Assembly (NCBI RefSeq): GCF_001865575.2
Contig: NZ_CP017561.2
Location: 2,294,001-2,358,000, forward strand
Length of the DNA stretch: 64,000 nt
Reading direction: 5' to 3'
Source of the DNA: Paraburkholderia sprentiae WSM5005
GTDB lineage: Bacteria > Pseudomonadota > Gammaproteobacteria > Burkholderiales > Burkholderiaceae
Positions 38,068-45,427 of the stretch are shown in pieces (within the stretch, counting starts at the first letter, position 1; every line of letters starts with the position of its first letter). The position numbers were made by a program, and so were the translations under genes. A model generated the notes under the pieces. It was not told where the DNA came from and did no database searches. It worked only from the letters and a program-made list of their open reading frames with translations.

Positions 38068-38541
38068 ATGAGCATCGATGCTCCAGACCACCATCACCCC
38101 GACTGGCTGGAGGCTTTGGCCAATCTGAGTGCAAAGCTTCACATCATCGCCGACGACCGCCAGCTTGATCGCACCCCAGCAATCCGGCAGCAGATCCGCG
38201 ATGTAGCTGAAGCGCTTGCACAGATCTTCAGTGTTGACGAATGCACGGACGTTGATACCGTAGCCGATATCGACAGCTTCAGTAACGGTCCCGTCAATGC
38301 ACGGACCGTAGGCAACGCCTTTGCCCGCCCCGTGCGAAGTACAGTCAATACGGGAAACGCAAAACGCCCGCGCGCCGATGACACCGAGCAGGTTGAGAAG
38401 GCCCGTACCACGTTCGACGCGTGGGGTGGCGCTGCCATGTCCGGCGACAAGCGCCGCGAGTGCGAACTGGAAGTGGCGCACGCCCTGAAGATCGAACGGC
38501 GCAAGGTTACGCGCTGGTTCGACTATTTCATCAAGTCCTGA
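38068..38541 (+). CDS. Island protein of unknown function
   Basis: A 157-residue protein beginning MSIDAPDHHHPDWLEALANL. The ATG has a GGAGG site 5 bases away; an upstream ATG at 38038 lacks one. The N-terminal half is helical and acidic. The C-terminal 35 residues (DKRRECELEVAHALKIERRK, then VTRWFDYFIK) look like a small helical, possibly HTH, segment. I do not recognise a family. It is the first gene after the integrase terminator, the position often held by satellite regulators. Confidence 0.65.
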   Translation: MSIDAPDHHHPDWLEALANLSAKLHIIADDRQLDRTPAIRQQIRDVAEALAQIFSVDECTDVDTVADIDSFSNGPVNARTVGNAFARPVRSTVNTGNAKRPRADDTEQVEKARTTFDAWGGAAMSGDKRRECELEVAHALKIERRKVTRWFDYFIKS

Positions 38542-38550
38542 CACCTGCCT

Positions 38551-38589
38551 TAGCGCCGCTATGACATGCCGTAGCGCCGCTATGACATG
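38551..38589 (+). repeat. Two 18-bp direct repeats, 21 bp apart
   Basis: TAGCGCCGCTATGACATG occurs at 38551-38568 and again, perfectly, at 38572-38589. The 21-bp period is two helical turns, so both copies face the same side of the DNA. They lie just upstream of the small HTH gene and are good candidates for its operator or a recombination-directionality site. Confidence 0.8.
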
Positions 38590-38626
38590 TACGCCATTGC
38601 ATGCGCTTTTGCGCTGTACCACGCTT

Positions 38627-38661
38627 GTAAGTGGCAGCCCGTTGCGGGCTCAACCACTTAC
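38627..38661 (+). promoter_or_regulatory. Nested hairpin before the HTH gene
   Basis: An outer 8-bp stem GTAAGTGG/CCACTTAC encloses an inner 6-bp stem AGCCCG-TTG-CGGGCT. It ends one base before the CGGAGG ribosome site of the next gene, so as RNA it could affect translation and as DNA it could bind a dimer. There is no T run, so it is not an ordinary terminator. Confidence 0.65.
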
Positions 38662-38672
38662 CGGAGGCGTAC

Positions 38673-38876
38673 ATGGACAGCGCACGCTGCAAGACCGTGA
38701 GGGAGTTCTGCGACTACTACGGCATCTCGAAGCCGCTCTACTACAAGCTCAAGCAGCAGGGCCGCGCACCGGCTGAACTCAGGGCGGGTCACCGCACCAT
38801 CGTCACGCCCGAAGCCGAGCGCGCATGGGTGGAAGCCAACACGGTGCCCGCAGTCGCCGATGCGACGACGGCCTGA
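38673..38876 (+). CDS. Small HTH protein, AlpA/excisionase-like
   Basis: A 67-residue winged-HTH protein: TVREFCDYYGISKPLYYKLK is the HTH, followed by RAGHRTIVTPEAERAWVEAN, the wing and the residue pattern of MerR/AlpA-like excisionases. It starts at an ATG with a GGAGG site right after the nested hairpin. In satellites the AlpA-like gene sits between integrase and primase and controls excision and early transcription, which fits this position; the function itself is inferred. Confidence 0.8.
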   Translation: MDSARCKTVREFCDYYGISKPLYYKLKQQGRAPAELRAGHRTIVTPEAERAWVEANTVPAVADATTA

Positions 38877-38888
38877 ACGGAGGCCGTC

Positions 38889-39065
38889 ATGGACGACGAA
38901 TTCAGGGCGTGGGAAGTGTGGCTGCGTGAGGTATATCTGTCCGGCACCGGCACGCTCGACTGGATGCGCGCGGGGCCGTGGCTCGATAAAGTCGCGGACG
39001 TGCACCGGGAACTGCAGCAGTTGCGCGATGAACGCGACGAGCGCGACGCTGGGGGCCGCACATGA
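38889..39065 (+). CDS. Small island protein upstream of the primase
   Basis: A 58-residue acidic protein beginning MDDEFRAWEVWLREVYLSGT and ending in a charged stretch (RELQQLRDERDERDAGG) likely to form a coiled coil. Its stop overlaps the primase start (ATGA) and it follows the HTH gene by 12 bases, so the three genes form one coupled unit. No family recognised. Confidence 0.7.
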   Translation: MDDEFRAWEVWLREVYLSGTGTLDWMRAGPWLDKVADVHRELQQLRDERDERDAGGRT

Positions 39066-41239
39066 ACGCCGCCGACCGGGATGAACTGGCACGCGCACTC
39101 GACTGCATTGATCCTGACTGCACCCGGGATGCGTGGATTGCCGTGCTGATGGGCCTGCATTCTGAAGGGCTCGAAGAGATGGCACGTGACTGGAGTGCGG
39201 CCGGTGCCAAATGGGATGCCGCCGCATTCGATACGGCGTGGCACTCGTTTCGTGACACCGGCAACGGCCATGCGCGCGTCAGCGTCGGCAGCGTGTTTCA
39301 TCTCGCGCGCCAGTACGGCTTTATCCCGGCGCCACTGAAACGGGCACGGGTGGGCCGGCGCGCGCCACCCCCTGACGCTGCCCCCGCCACACCTGCCGCA
39401 GCCGCGCCGGAGCCTGCTACGCCCGCACCGGGGCCACTCCCTTACGACGACACCACTCCCTTTGCGCAATTTGCCGCGGGCACCGATGCGAGCGCCTATC
39501 CGTATGCAGTACGCAAGCGGCTCGATGTGACGCGGCTGCGGGTAGTGCAGACGTGGGATAACCGGCTTGAGCTTGGCGCGCTTTATTGCAGCGTGACCGA
39601 TGGCCGTCCGCATTCTGTCCAGGTGATTGCACCCGATGGCAGAAAGCGTAACTGGCCGCGTTACGCATTCGAGGATTCCGCCTGGCGCGTGCGTGCGGAT
39701 GCCGGGGCACTGGCTGATGGCACCATCGTTTATCTGGCCGAAGGCATCGCAACTGCCCAGGCCGTGTCGGACGCGGCTGGCCCCGGCGCCGTTGAAGTGC
39801 TCGCCACCGCAGGCGTGATGCGCTTCCGCACCGTGGCCGAAGCGCTGCGCGCGAAATATCCGGCGCTGCGGCTGGTGATGGTCGCGGACCGTGGGGTGGA
39901 AGCGTCGGTGATGAAAATGGCCGCGCAGTGTGGCTGCGAAGTGGCGCTGCTGCCCGGCTCGATGCCGGACCGTTCGGATGCCTGGGACTACCGCGAACAG
40001 CATGGCGCCGGTGCACTACGCGCCGTGCTTGAAGCCCCCACCACGCCGGCACCGGCGCCGCAACCGGAGCGCACCGCAGGCAGCGGTCGCAGCCGGGCCA
40101 GCCTGGCCGAGGTGCTGGATGCGCTGCACGATGATGAAGTACTGCACGGACTGATCGGCTATGACCGCATGCACCACACCATCATGCTGCTCAGGCCACG
40201 TCCGTGGCCGGCCGGCCGTGAGTGCTGGTCTGACAGTGACCTCACTAACGTCGAGCTTCGTCTGATTACAGAGCATGGCCTGCACGCGGCCTTTGACACC
40301 GTGTGGCGTGCCTGCGCGCTGCTCGCGGAAGAAAACGCATTCCATCCGGTATGCCGTTATCTCGATGGCCTGCGATGGGACGGGGTGCACCGGGTCGACG
40401 GCTGGCTGGTGACGCACTGTGGCGCCGACGACAGCGACTATGCGCGCGAGGTATCCCGCGTGCTGCTGCTTTCGCTGGTGGCGAGGGTACGTTTTCCCGG
40501 CTGCAAGCAGGATGTGATGCCCATCCTTGAAGGCGCCCAGGGCATCGGCAAAAGTGCCAGCCTCGCCACCCTGGGCGGTGAATGGTACTCCGACGCCACG
40601 CCGAACCTCGACAGCCTGCGCGATGCCGGGGAAGCGGTCGACGGGGTGTGGCTGCTCGAAAACGCCGAGATCACCGCGCTGCGACGGCACGAACTCGAAA
40701 GCCAGAAGGCATTCCTGTCGCGCACCGTGGACGCATTCCGCCCTGCCTATGGCCGTGTCTATGTGAGCCAGCCGCGCCAGTTCGTGATGGTTGGCACGAC
40801 GAACCGCACTGCGGATTACCTCACTGACGAGACCGGCAGCCGCCGCTTCCTGCCGGTGCGGGTGGGCCGCTGCAATGTCGAGGCCACCCTGCACGACCGG
40901 GACCAGCTGTTTGCGGAAGCGGACAGCCGGATCGCGGCAGGCGAACACTGGTGGATCGAGGATGGCGTACTGCTGGCCGCAGCCGCCAGGGAGGCTTCAG
41001 AAAGAACCCCGGACAATCCGTGGCTCGCACGGGTGTCCGAGTACGTGAAACGGGACTATGTGCCGTATGAAAAGCGGCCTGCCGTGATTTTCGAGGCCTT
41101 CACGGACCACGCCTACGAGAACCGCAACAGCCGCGACGGCCAGCTGATCGGAGAAGCCCTGCGTTCACTGGGCTATGTGAAAAAGGTTTTGCATGGGGAC
41201 CGTTTCTATGTCCCTGGGAGTGCTGAGGGTGCACGGTAG
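39062..41239 (+). CDS. Primase-helicase (PriCT/Toprim-like/VirE) replication protein
   Basis: A 725-residue satellite-type replication protein. The N-terminus is PriCT_2-like (LDCIDPDCTRDAWIAVLMGL and ARDWSAAGAKWD). An Ala/Pro linker (about residues 98-125) leads to a Toprim-like domain (AEGIATAQAVSDAA near 226 and VMVADRGVEAS near 275). The C-terminal half is a VirE/VapE-type helicase with WDGVHRVDGWL, the Walker A ILEGAQGIGKSASLATL near 490, and QFVMVGTTNRTADYLTDETG. The Toprim DxD element reads ADRG, so primase activity is uncertain. It overlaps the 58-residue gene and precedes the candidate origin. Confidence 0.88.
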   Translation: MNAADRDELARALDCIDPDCTRDAWIAVLMGLHSEGLEEMARDWSAAGAKWDAAAFDTAWHSFRDTGNGHARVSVGSVFHLARQYGFIPAPLKRARVGRRAPPPDAAPATPAAAAPEPATPAPGPLPYDDTTPFAQFAAGTDASAYPYAVRKRLDVTRLRVVQTWDNRLELGALYCSVTDGRPHSVQVIAPDGRKRNWPRYAFEDSAWRVRADAGALADGTIVYLAEGIATAQAVSDAAGPGAVEVLATAGVMRFRTVAEALRAKYPALRLVMVADRGVEASVMKMAAQCGCEVALLPGSMPDRSDAWDYREQHGAGALRAVLEAPTTPAPAPQPERTAGSGRSRASLAEVLDALHDDEVLHGLIGYDRMHHTIMLLRPRPWPAGRECWSDSDLTNVELRLITEHGLHAAFDTVWRACALLAEENAFHPVCRYLDGLRWDGVHRVDGWLVTHCGADDSDYAREVSRVLLLSLVARVRFPGCKQDVMPILEGAQGIGKSASLATLGGEWYSDATPNLDSLRDAGEAVDGVWLLENAEITALRRHELESQKAFLSRTVDAFRPAYGRVYVSQPRQFVMVGTTNRTADYLTDETGSRRFLPVRVGRCNVEATLHDRDQLFAEADSRIAAGEHWWIEDGVLLAAAAREASERTPDNPWLARVSEYVKRDYVPYEKRPAVIFEAFTDHAYENRNSRDGQLIGEALRSLGYVKKVLHGDRFYVPGSAEGAR

Positions 41240-41494
41240 GTGCACGGTCGGTTATTGACCGTGCACCTCGCAGAGCCGCCACCAGCAAGGGTTAGTGCAC
41301 GGGTGCACGGTGGTGCATGCTTTTTTCTCTTAGAGGCAGGTAATACATATAAAGAGAGAGAAGAAAAGTAGATCACGCGATATATAGCCTAATTGGGAAA
41401 ACCGCGTTTCATGCGCACCAGCGCGCCCCCTGCACCCGGCCAGAAGGTCATCGATGGACGCAATGGTGCGTCAACGAAATGCACAGGAGTGCAC
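41229..41494 (+). other. Candidate replication origin: GTGCAC iterons around an AT-rich core
   Basis: Exact GTGCAC palindromes occur at 41229, 41240, 41261, 41295, 41303 and 41489, with near copies at 41313 (GTGCAT) and 41479 (ATGCAC). Between the two groups lies an AT- and purine-rich tract (about 41319-41400, including ATACATATAAAGAGAGAG and CGATATATAG). Iterons on both sides of an AT-rich core next to a rep gene is the layout of origins in Gram-positive satellite islands. The spacer is otherwise non-coding. Confidence 0.55.
41238..41268 (+). repeat. Perfect 12-bp inverted repeat at the primase stop codon
   Basis: AGGTGCACGGTC (41238-41249) pairs with GACCGTGCACCT (41257-41268) around a 7-base loop. 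The left arm begins inside the primase stop codon. Each arm contains one GTGCAC unit, so it is part of the iteron cluster; no T run follows. Confidence 0.85.
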
Positions 41495-41508
41495 AAGGAG
41501 AGACTGCA

Positions 41509-42201
41509 ATGAGCTTCCGTACTTCAAAATCCGAATTCGTTCCAACACCTGAAGGCGAGTATTACGCGTGCCTGGTGCAGCTTGTCGATCTGGGCCGCAG
41601 TCCCCAGTATGGGACTGAACAGGTGGCCATGCGATTTGAACTCTGTGCGCTGCCGGGGGAGCCCTCGCTCGATGAACAGGGCCGGGGCCGTCCACCGCGA
41701 CTCTGGCTGATGCCGATGAGCCTGACGGTATCGGCTGGCTCGAAGCTTGGGCGCCTGCTGGGTGGCTGGGATGGGGTGGAGCCGGATGACCTGGCCGAAG
41801 AACAGGACCTGTCCGAACGGCTGGGCCGGTGGGCACGTGCAATGGTCATTCACACCGAGCGCAACAGCCGTACCTTCGTAAACATTGACACGCTGGCGCC
41901 GCTTGAACCCGGCGAAGCGCTGCACCTGCCGCAGCCGTACTACAAGCCGTCGAGCTATGACGTGCGCGACGGCCGCTGCGAGGCCTATGAATCCCTGCCG
42001 GACTGGATGCGCGAGCGCGCTTCCAGTTCGCCGGACTGGCAGGCAAACCAGGCACCAAAGGCCACTCCGGCCGCGCCGCCGGTGAAGCACTCCCCCGCAG
42101 GCACCCGGAAACCGGCACTCCCCGCAGCCGCCCGCGAAGCGGCTGGGCGCTTTACCGGGGACGATGGTTTTGATGCACTACCAGATGTACCGTCTTTCTG
42201 A
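41509..42201 (+). CDS. Probable replication accessory (DUF669/SSB-like) protein
   Basis: A 230-residue protein beginning MSFRTSKSEFVPTPEGEYYA. The N-terminal two thirds (EGEYYACLVQLVDLGRSPQY, VAMRFELCALPGEPS, ARAMVIHTERNSRTFVNIDT) has the beta-rich pattern of phage DUF669 or ssDNA-binding proteins. The last ~60 residues are Pro/Ala-rich, ending in an acidic tip FTGDDGFDALPDVPSF like SSB tails. AAGGAGA precedes the start. It sits between the candidate origin and the capsid genes. The assignment is by pattern only. Confidence 0.6.
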   Translation: MSFRTSKSEFVPTPEGEYYACLVQLVDLGRSPQYGTEQVAMRFELCALPGEPSLDEQGRGRPPRLWLMPMSLTVSAGSKLGRLLGGWDGVEPDDLAEEQDLSERLGRWARAMVIHTERNSRTFVNIDTLAPLEPGEALHLPQPYYKPSSYDVRDGRCEAYESLPDWMRERASSSPDWQANQAPKATPAAPPVKHSPAGTRKPALPAAAREAAGRFTGDDGFDALPDVPSF

Positions 42202-42213
42202 CGGGCGGCACCC

Positions 42214-42465
42214 GTGACGGACGATGAAGCCGGACTCGAGGCACGCCTCTTTGTGTTCGTGCGCGAACGGGGCTATCCGGTCGCGGGCGACGGCTCGACC
42301 AACGAAAGCGGTGCGGCGGCGTGCCTCGGTTATGCGTCGCGCTCGACGCTCGCGAAGCAGCACGCATGCGGCAAGCTGCGCCTGCGCTTTCGCATGGCCG
42401 GTCGCTCGCGATGGTATGCGATAGCCGATATTGCGCGATACCTGTCGGACTGGCGAAACGGATGA
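42214..42465 (+). CDS. Small putative DNA-binding protein
   Basis: An 83-residue protein with a GTG start 12 bases after the previous gene, beginning (V)TDDEAGLEARLFVFVRERG. The region GYASRSTLAKQHACGKLRLR and RSRWYAIADIARYLSDWRNG resembles a winged HTH of the excisionase type. No strong ribosome site is seen. It could regulate the capsid genes that follow 92 bases later. Confidence 0.55.
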   Translation: MTDDEAGLEARLFVFVRERGYPVAGDGSTNESGAAACLGYASRSTLAKQHACGKLRLRFRMAGRSRWYAIADIARYLSDWRNG

Positions 42466-42557
42466 ATCTGGTGAAAGTGGCGGTTTGTCCGCGCGCTGCC
42501 GTCCACGATGCTTGATGGACGGCCCGCACCTTGCGGACCGCTCACGGGGGGCAGGCA

Positions 42558-43592
42558 ATGAACCGGTTCATTTTCGCGAAGGCGATCCGCGCGCTGGCCG
42601 TCGGTGGTGAAGTCAGCAACGCCCGCGCGTATGCCACGAACGCCTACGGCGCGGCCTCGCCCGCGACGCAATGGCTGGCAACAAAGGCCGCGGTGCTCGC
42701 GACCGGCGACATTGACGATCCGGATGATATCGGCCTGTCCGGGATTGGCGACTTCGTTTCGCTGGTGCAGCGAGAGAACCTGATCACGAAAATCCGCGAT
42801 GCGCTGGGCGGCGGCTTCCGCGAAATGGTGCCGTTCCGCGCCGTCACGCTTGAGACTGATATCGCGGGCGCTTCATGGACTGCCGAAGCCGCGCTGAAGG
42901 TAATCGACAGCAACACCTCGTTCAGCCTGCAACGCTTCGGCGTGCGCAAATGCACGGCGGTTACGATCGCGACTGCCGAACTGGTCCGGTTCGTGAACGA
43001 GCGCAGCGATGCCGTGCTCGAAAACGCACTGGCGCGTGCAGTGGGCCGCGAGATCAGCCGGACCTTCGCGGGCAACAGCGCGTCGTCCGATGCGTCGCCG
43101 GGCGGCATCTTCCACGGCGTCGAGGCGGTGGCGTCCAGCGGCGATATCGAAGCCGATGTGACCGGACTGCTCGACGGCTTTGCGGGCGATCTGTCCAGTT
43201 CGTGTTTCATCATGCCGCCCGCGCTCGCGGCGCGACTGAACCTGCTGGGTCACGACACGATCAGCGCGACGGGGGGCACGCTTGCGGGCACGGTGGCCGT
43301 CACCTCGGATGCCATCCCGGCCGGCGTGATCGGGCTCATCGATGCGCGCGCGGTGCTGCTGTACGAAGGCCCGCTCGTGCCCGACGTCACGGGACAGGCC
43401 GCAATCACGGTCGACGACGGCAGCGGGCCGAAGATACTGGCGACCTGGCAGAACAACCTCTACGCGCTACGCGCCGAGCAGTACATCAACTGGGCTTTGC
43501 CCGATCCGGATCACGCGCGATGGGCAAGCGGCGTGGCAGCGATCAGCCGGAACGATGCGCCCACAACGAAACGCAAGGGGCAGACATCATGA
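42558..43592 (+). CDS. HK97-fold major capsid protein
   Basis: A 344-residue phage major capsid protein. Recognisable stretches are SLVQRENLITKIRDALGGGF and MVPFRAVTLETDIAGASWTA (N-arm and E-loop region), FGVRKCTAVTIATAELVRF and LARAVGREISRTFAGN (spine and P-domain), and ALRAEQYINWALPDPDHARW near the C-terminus. There is no long N-terminal delta/scaffold domain. The start follows a GGGGGGCAGG stretch. The protease gene overlaps its end by four bases (ATGA). Confidence 0.85.
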   Translation: MNRFIFAKAIRALAVGGEVSNARAYATNAYGAASPATQWLATKAAVLATGDIDDPDDIGLSGIGDFVSLVQRENLITKIRDALGGGFREMVPFRAVTLETDIAGASWTAEAALKVIDSNTSFSLQRFGVRKCTAVTIATAELVRFVNERSDAVLENALARAVGREISRTFAGNSASSDASPGGIFHGVEAVASSGDIEADVTGLLDGFAGDLSSSCFIMPPALAARLNLLGHDTISATGGTLAGTVAVTSDAIPAGVIGLIDARAVLLYEGPLVPDVTGQAAITVDDGSGPKILATWQNNLYALRAEQYINWALPDPDHARWASGVAAISRNDAPTTKRKGQTS

Positions 43593-44227
43593 GACAGGCC
43601 GATATCCAGCACGCCAGCACGCTGCTGGTCATCCGCAGCGCCAACGAGGACCTGCGCGAGATCAGCGGGACTGCATCGACACCGACCCCGGACCGGTATG
43701 GCGACGTGATCGAACCGCTCGGCGTGAAATTCGTGACGCCGCTGCCGCTGCTGGTCGGCCACGATCACACCCGAAGCGTCGGCAGTGTGGTGCTCGGCGC
43801 GGCGTCGAAGCTCGGCGTTCACTTCAAGGCCGTGATTGCGAAGATCGAGCAGGACGGACCGCTGAAAAGCCTGTGCGACGATGCATGGGCCAGCGTGAAG
43901 GCCGGTCTGCTGCGCTCGGTCAGCATCGGCTTCCGGCCGCTCGAATCGGAACCGATGCAGGGCGGCGGCGTGCGGTTCACAAAATGGGAATGGCTGGAAC
44001 TGTCGCTATGCGCGGTGCCGGCGCAGCCCGAGGCCACGATCACCGACATGCGCGCCTTCACGCCCGCCGAAGCGCTGGTCGAACGTCAGCTGGCCGAAGA
44101 TCGCGCGCAACGCCGGCAGGCCGGACTCACCGGAACCACGACCTCACCGGCCGATGCCGTGTTTGAACGGCGGCTGGCCCAATTCCGCAGGCGCTATCCG
44201 CGCGGAGTGCGCGTGCGCGACGACTAG
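43589..44227 (+). CDS. HK97-type prohead protease
   Basis: A 212-residue capsid maturation protease. The catalytic triad candidates of the HK97 family are visible: His in LLVGHDHTRSVGSV, Ser in LLRSVSIGFRPLE and Glu in KWEWLELSLCAVPAQ. The N-terminal ISGTASTPTPDRYGDVIEP is typical. The C-terminal ~60 residues are a charged, Ala/Arg-rich tail. The gene lies after the capsid gene, whereas in HK97-like phages the protease precedes it. Confidence 0.88.
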   Translation: MRQADIQHASTLLVIRSANEDLREISGTASTPTPDRYGDVIEPLGVKFVTPLPLLVGHDHTRSVGSVVLGAASKLGVHFKAVIAKIEQDGPLKSLCDDAWASVKAGLLRSVSIGFRPLESEPMQGGGVRFTKWEWLELSLCAVPAQPEATITDMRAFTPAEALVERQLAEDRAQRRQAGLTGTTTSPADAVFERRLAQFRRRYPRGVRVRDD

Positions 44228-44385
44228 AACACCACCGGCGCGGCGGTGGCTAATATCCGCGCATCCGCGAGTAGTTGGCTCTGGCTGTGCGACGTTTCTC
44301 CTGTGGCGTTGCACAGTCTTTTTATTGCGCCAGCCGGACAGACGTTCCAGAATTGTTGCACTCGCAACCTGTCGGAGCGGCGATC

Positions 44386-44577
44386 ATGGATACCGGTAGT
44401 GTGGTCATAGGTCGTGCTGTCGAGGATGTGCTGACCGGACGGCTGCGCTGGGTGCCGCGACGGATCGGGCGCGAACCGAATCCGATGCCGCCCGCCGCCA
44501 CGGTCGAGGGCCGCCGCGAACGCGACCGGGCACGCAAGGCCGCACAGCGCGCGAAGCACACCGGGCGGCCGTCATGA
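44386..44577 (+). CDS. Small basic island protein
   Basis: A 63-residue protein beginning MDTGSVVIGRAVEDVLTGRL, with a very basic C-terminal half (EGRRERDRARKAAQRAKHTG). It starts 158 bases after the protease and overlaps the next gene (ATGA), so it is probably real and coupled. The basic tail suggests nucleic-acid binding. Family not recognised. Confidence 0.55.
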   Translation: MDTGSVVIGRAVEDVLTGRLRWVPRRIGREPNPMPPAATVEGRRERDRARKAAQRAKHTGRPS

Positions 44578-44915
44578 ACGACGACGGATTCCGCGCAGCC
44601 GTGGCCGCAGCGCTGCACGCCAGCAGCGGCACCCGGCCCGGACATAACGGCGGCGTCGAGCGCGATGCGCTGAGCGTCACCGGCCCACCGGTCAGGCACA
44701 GTCCGCGAGGCGAGTATCATGTTGCTGCGAAGTATGCGAAGCGGGCTGACCCGTTGCCCGTCACGTTGAACTCGACACGCTACCCGACATCATCCACCCG
44801 GCAGGTATCTGACGTGGAACCGACACCGTTCGAGCAGGCCGCCTTCGAGGAGGCGCTGGCCGATCCTGCCGTGTTCGACGCCTTCGCGCGACTGCTCGGC
44901 GACGGCGACACCTGA
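44574..44915 (+). CDS. Island protein of unknown function
   Basis: A 113-residue protein starting MNDDGFRAAVAAALHASSGT and ending in an acidic helix (TPFEQAAFEEALADPAVFDA). It is coupled to the preceding basic protein by an ATGA overlap. Composition is low-complexity in the middle. No family recognised; the position after capsid and protease makes a packaging or assembly role possible. Confidence 0.55.
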   Translation: MNDDGFRAAVAAALHASSGTRPGHNGGVERDALSVTGPPVRHSPRGEYHVAAKYAKRADPLPVTLNSTRYPTSSTRQVSDVEPTPFEQAAFEEALADPAVFDAFARLLGDGDT

Positions 44916-44961
44916 GCGCCGGGCATAATGACGGTCCGTGTTCCCGTCTGCGGACCTCACG

Positions 44962-45189
44962 ATGAAAAAAGCGAAATCCCTGACGCTGGACGCCAGCGAC
45001 GACGTGTGCCGCGCGCTCGGCGACCTGCTGGTCCGGCTCTGTGCCGAGGAACGCGCGAAGCGCGGACTCACCGATACCGCTTCAATCCTCGACCAGGCGG
45101 ACAACGTCCTGCGCGTCGCCACGCAAAGGCTGCTCGACCACGCGGCGGTCCTGCATGCGATGGCCGGCGCACGCGAGCCGCGACACTGA
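44962..45189 (+). CDS. Small helical island protein
   Basis: A 75-residue helical protein beginning MKKAKSLTLDASDDVCRALG, with a lysine-rich N-terminus and leucine-rich amphipathic helices (LLVRLCAEERAKRGL, ADNVLRVATQRLLDHAAVLH). It is the last plus-strand gene of the island. Function unknown. Confidence 0.55.
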   Translation: MKKAKSLTLDASDDVCRALGDLLVRLCAEERAKRGLTDTASILDQADNVLRVATQRLLDHAAVLHAMAGAREPRH

Positions 45190-45427
45190 CGGCGGATCAG
45201 GTCTGCGTGAGTCTGCGGTCGGCGCGGGATGCGGCCGCGTGCGGTCGGGGTCCGGGGCGGGTGATTCGACCCCCGGCTGTCAAACTGCGTACATGAGAGA
45301 AAACCTTTTTCGAAGGTTTCCGTCCGCTTCTCAAAATCTTTGAGACCGCCCCCCGGCAAGTCGCCCCTCCTTCGTTGGTTGAGCGTCGCACTTCGAGTCG
45401 CATGCGGTGAACGCCATGTGTGCCTCT
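45190..45427. other. Convergent non-coding spacer in the island
   Basis: These 238 bases separate the last plus-strand gene from the convergent HEPN-like gene. They contain two small inverted repeats (CCGGGG/CCCCGG near 45252-45275; AAACCTT-TTTCG-AAGGTTT at 45301-45319) that may act as transcription stops for either side. No gene is apparent. Confidence 0.45.
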
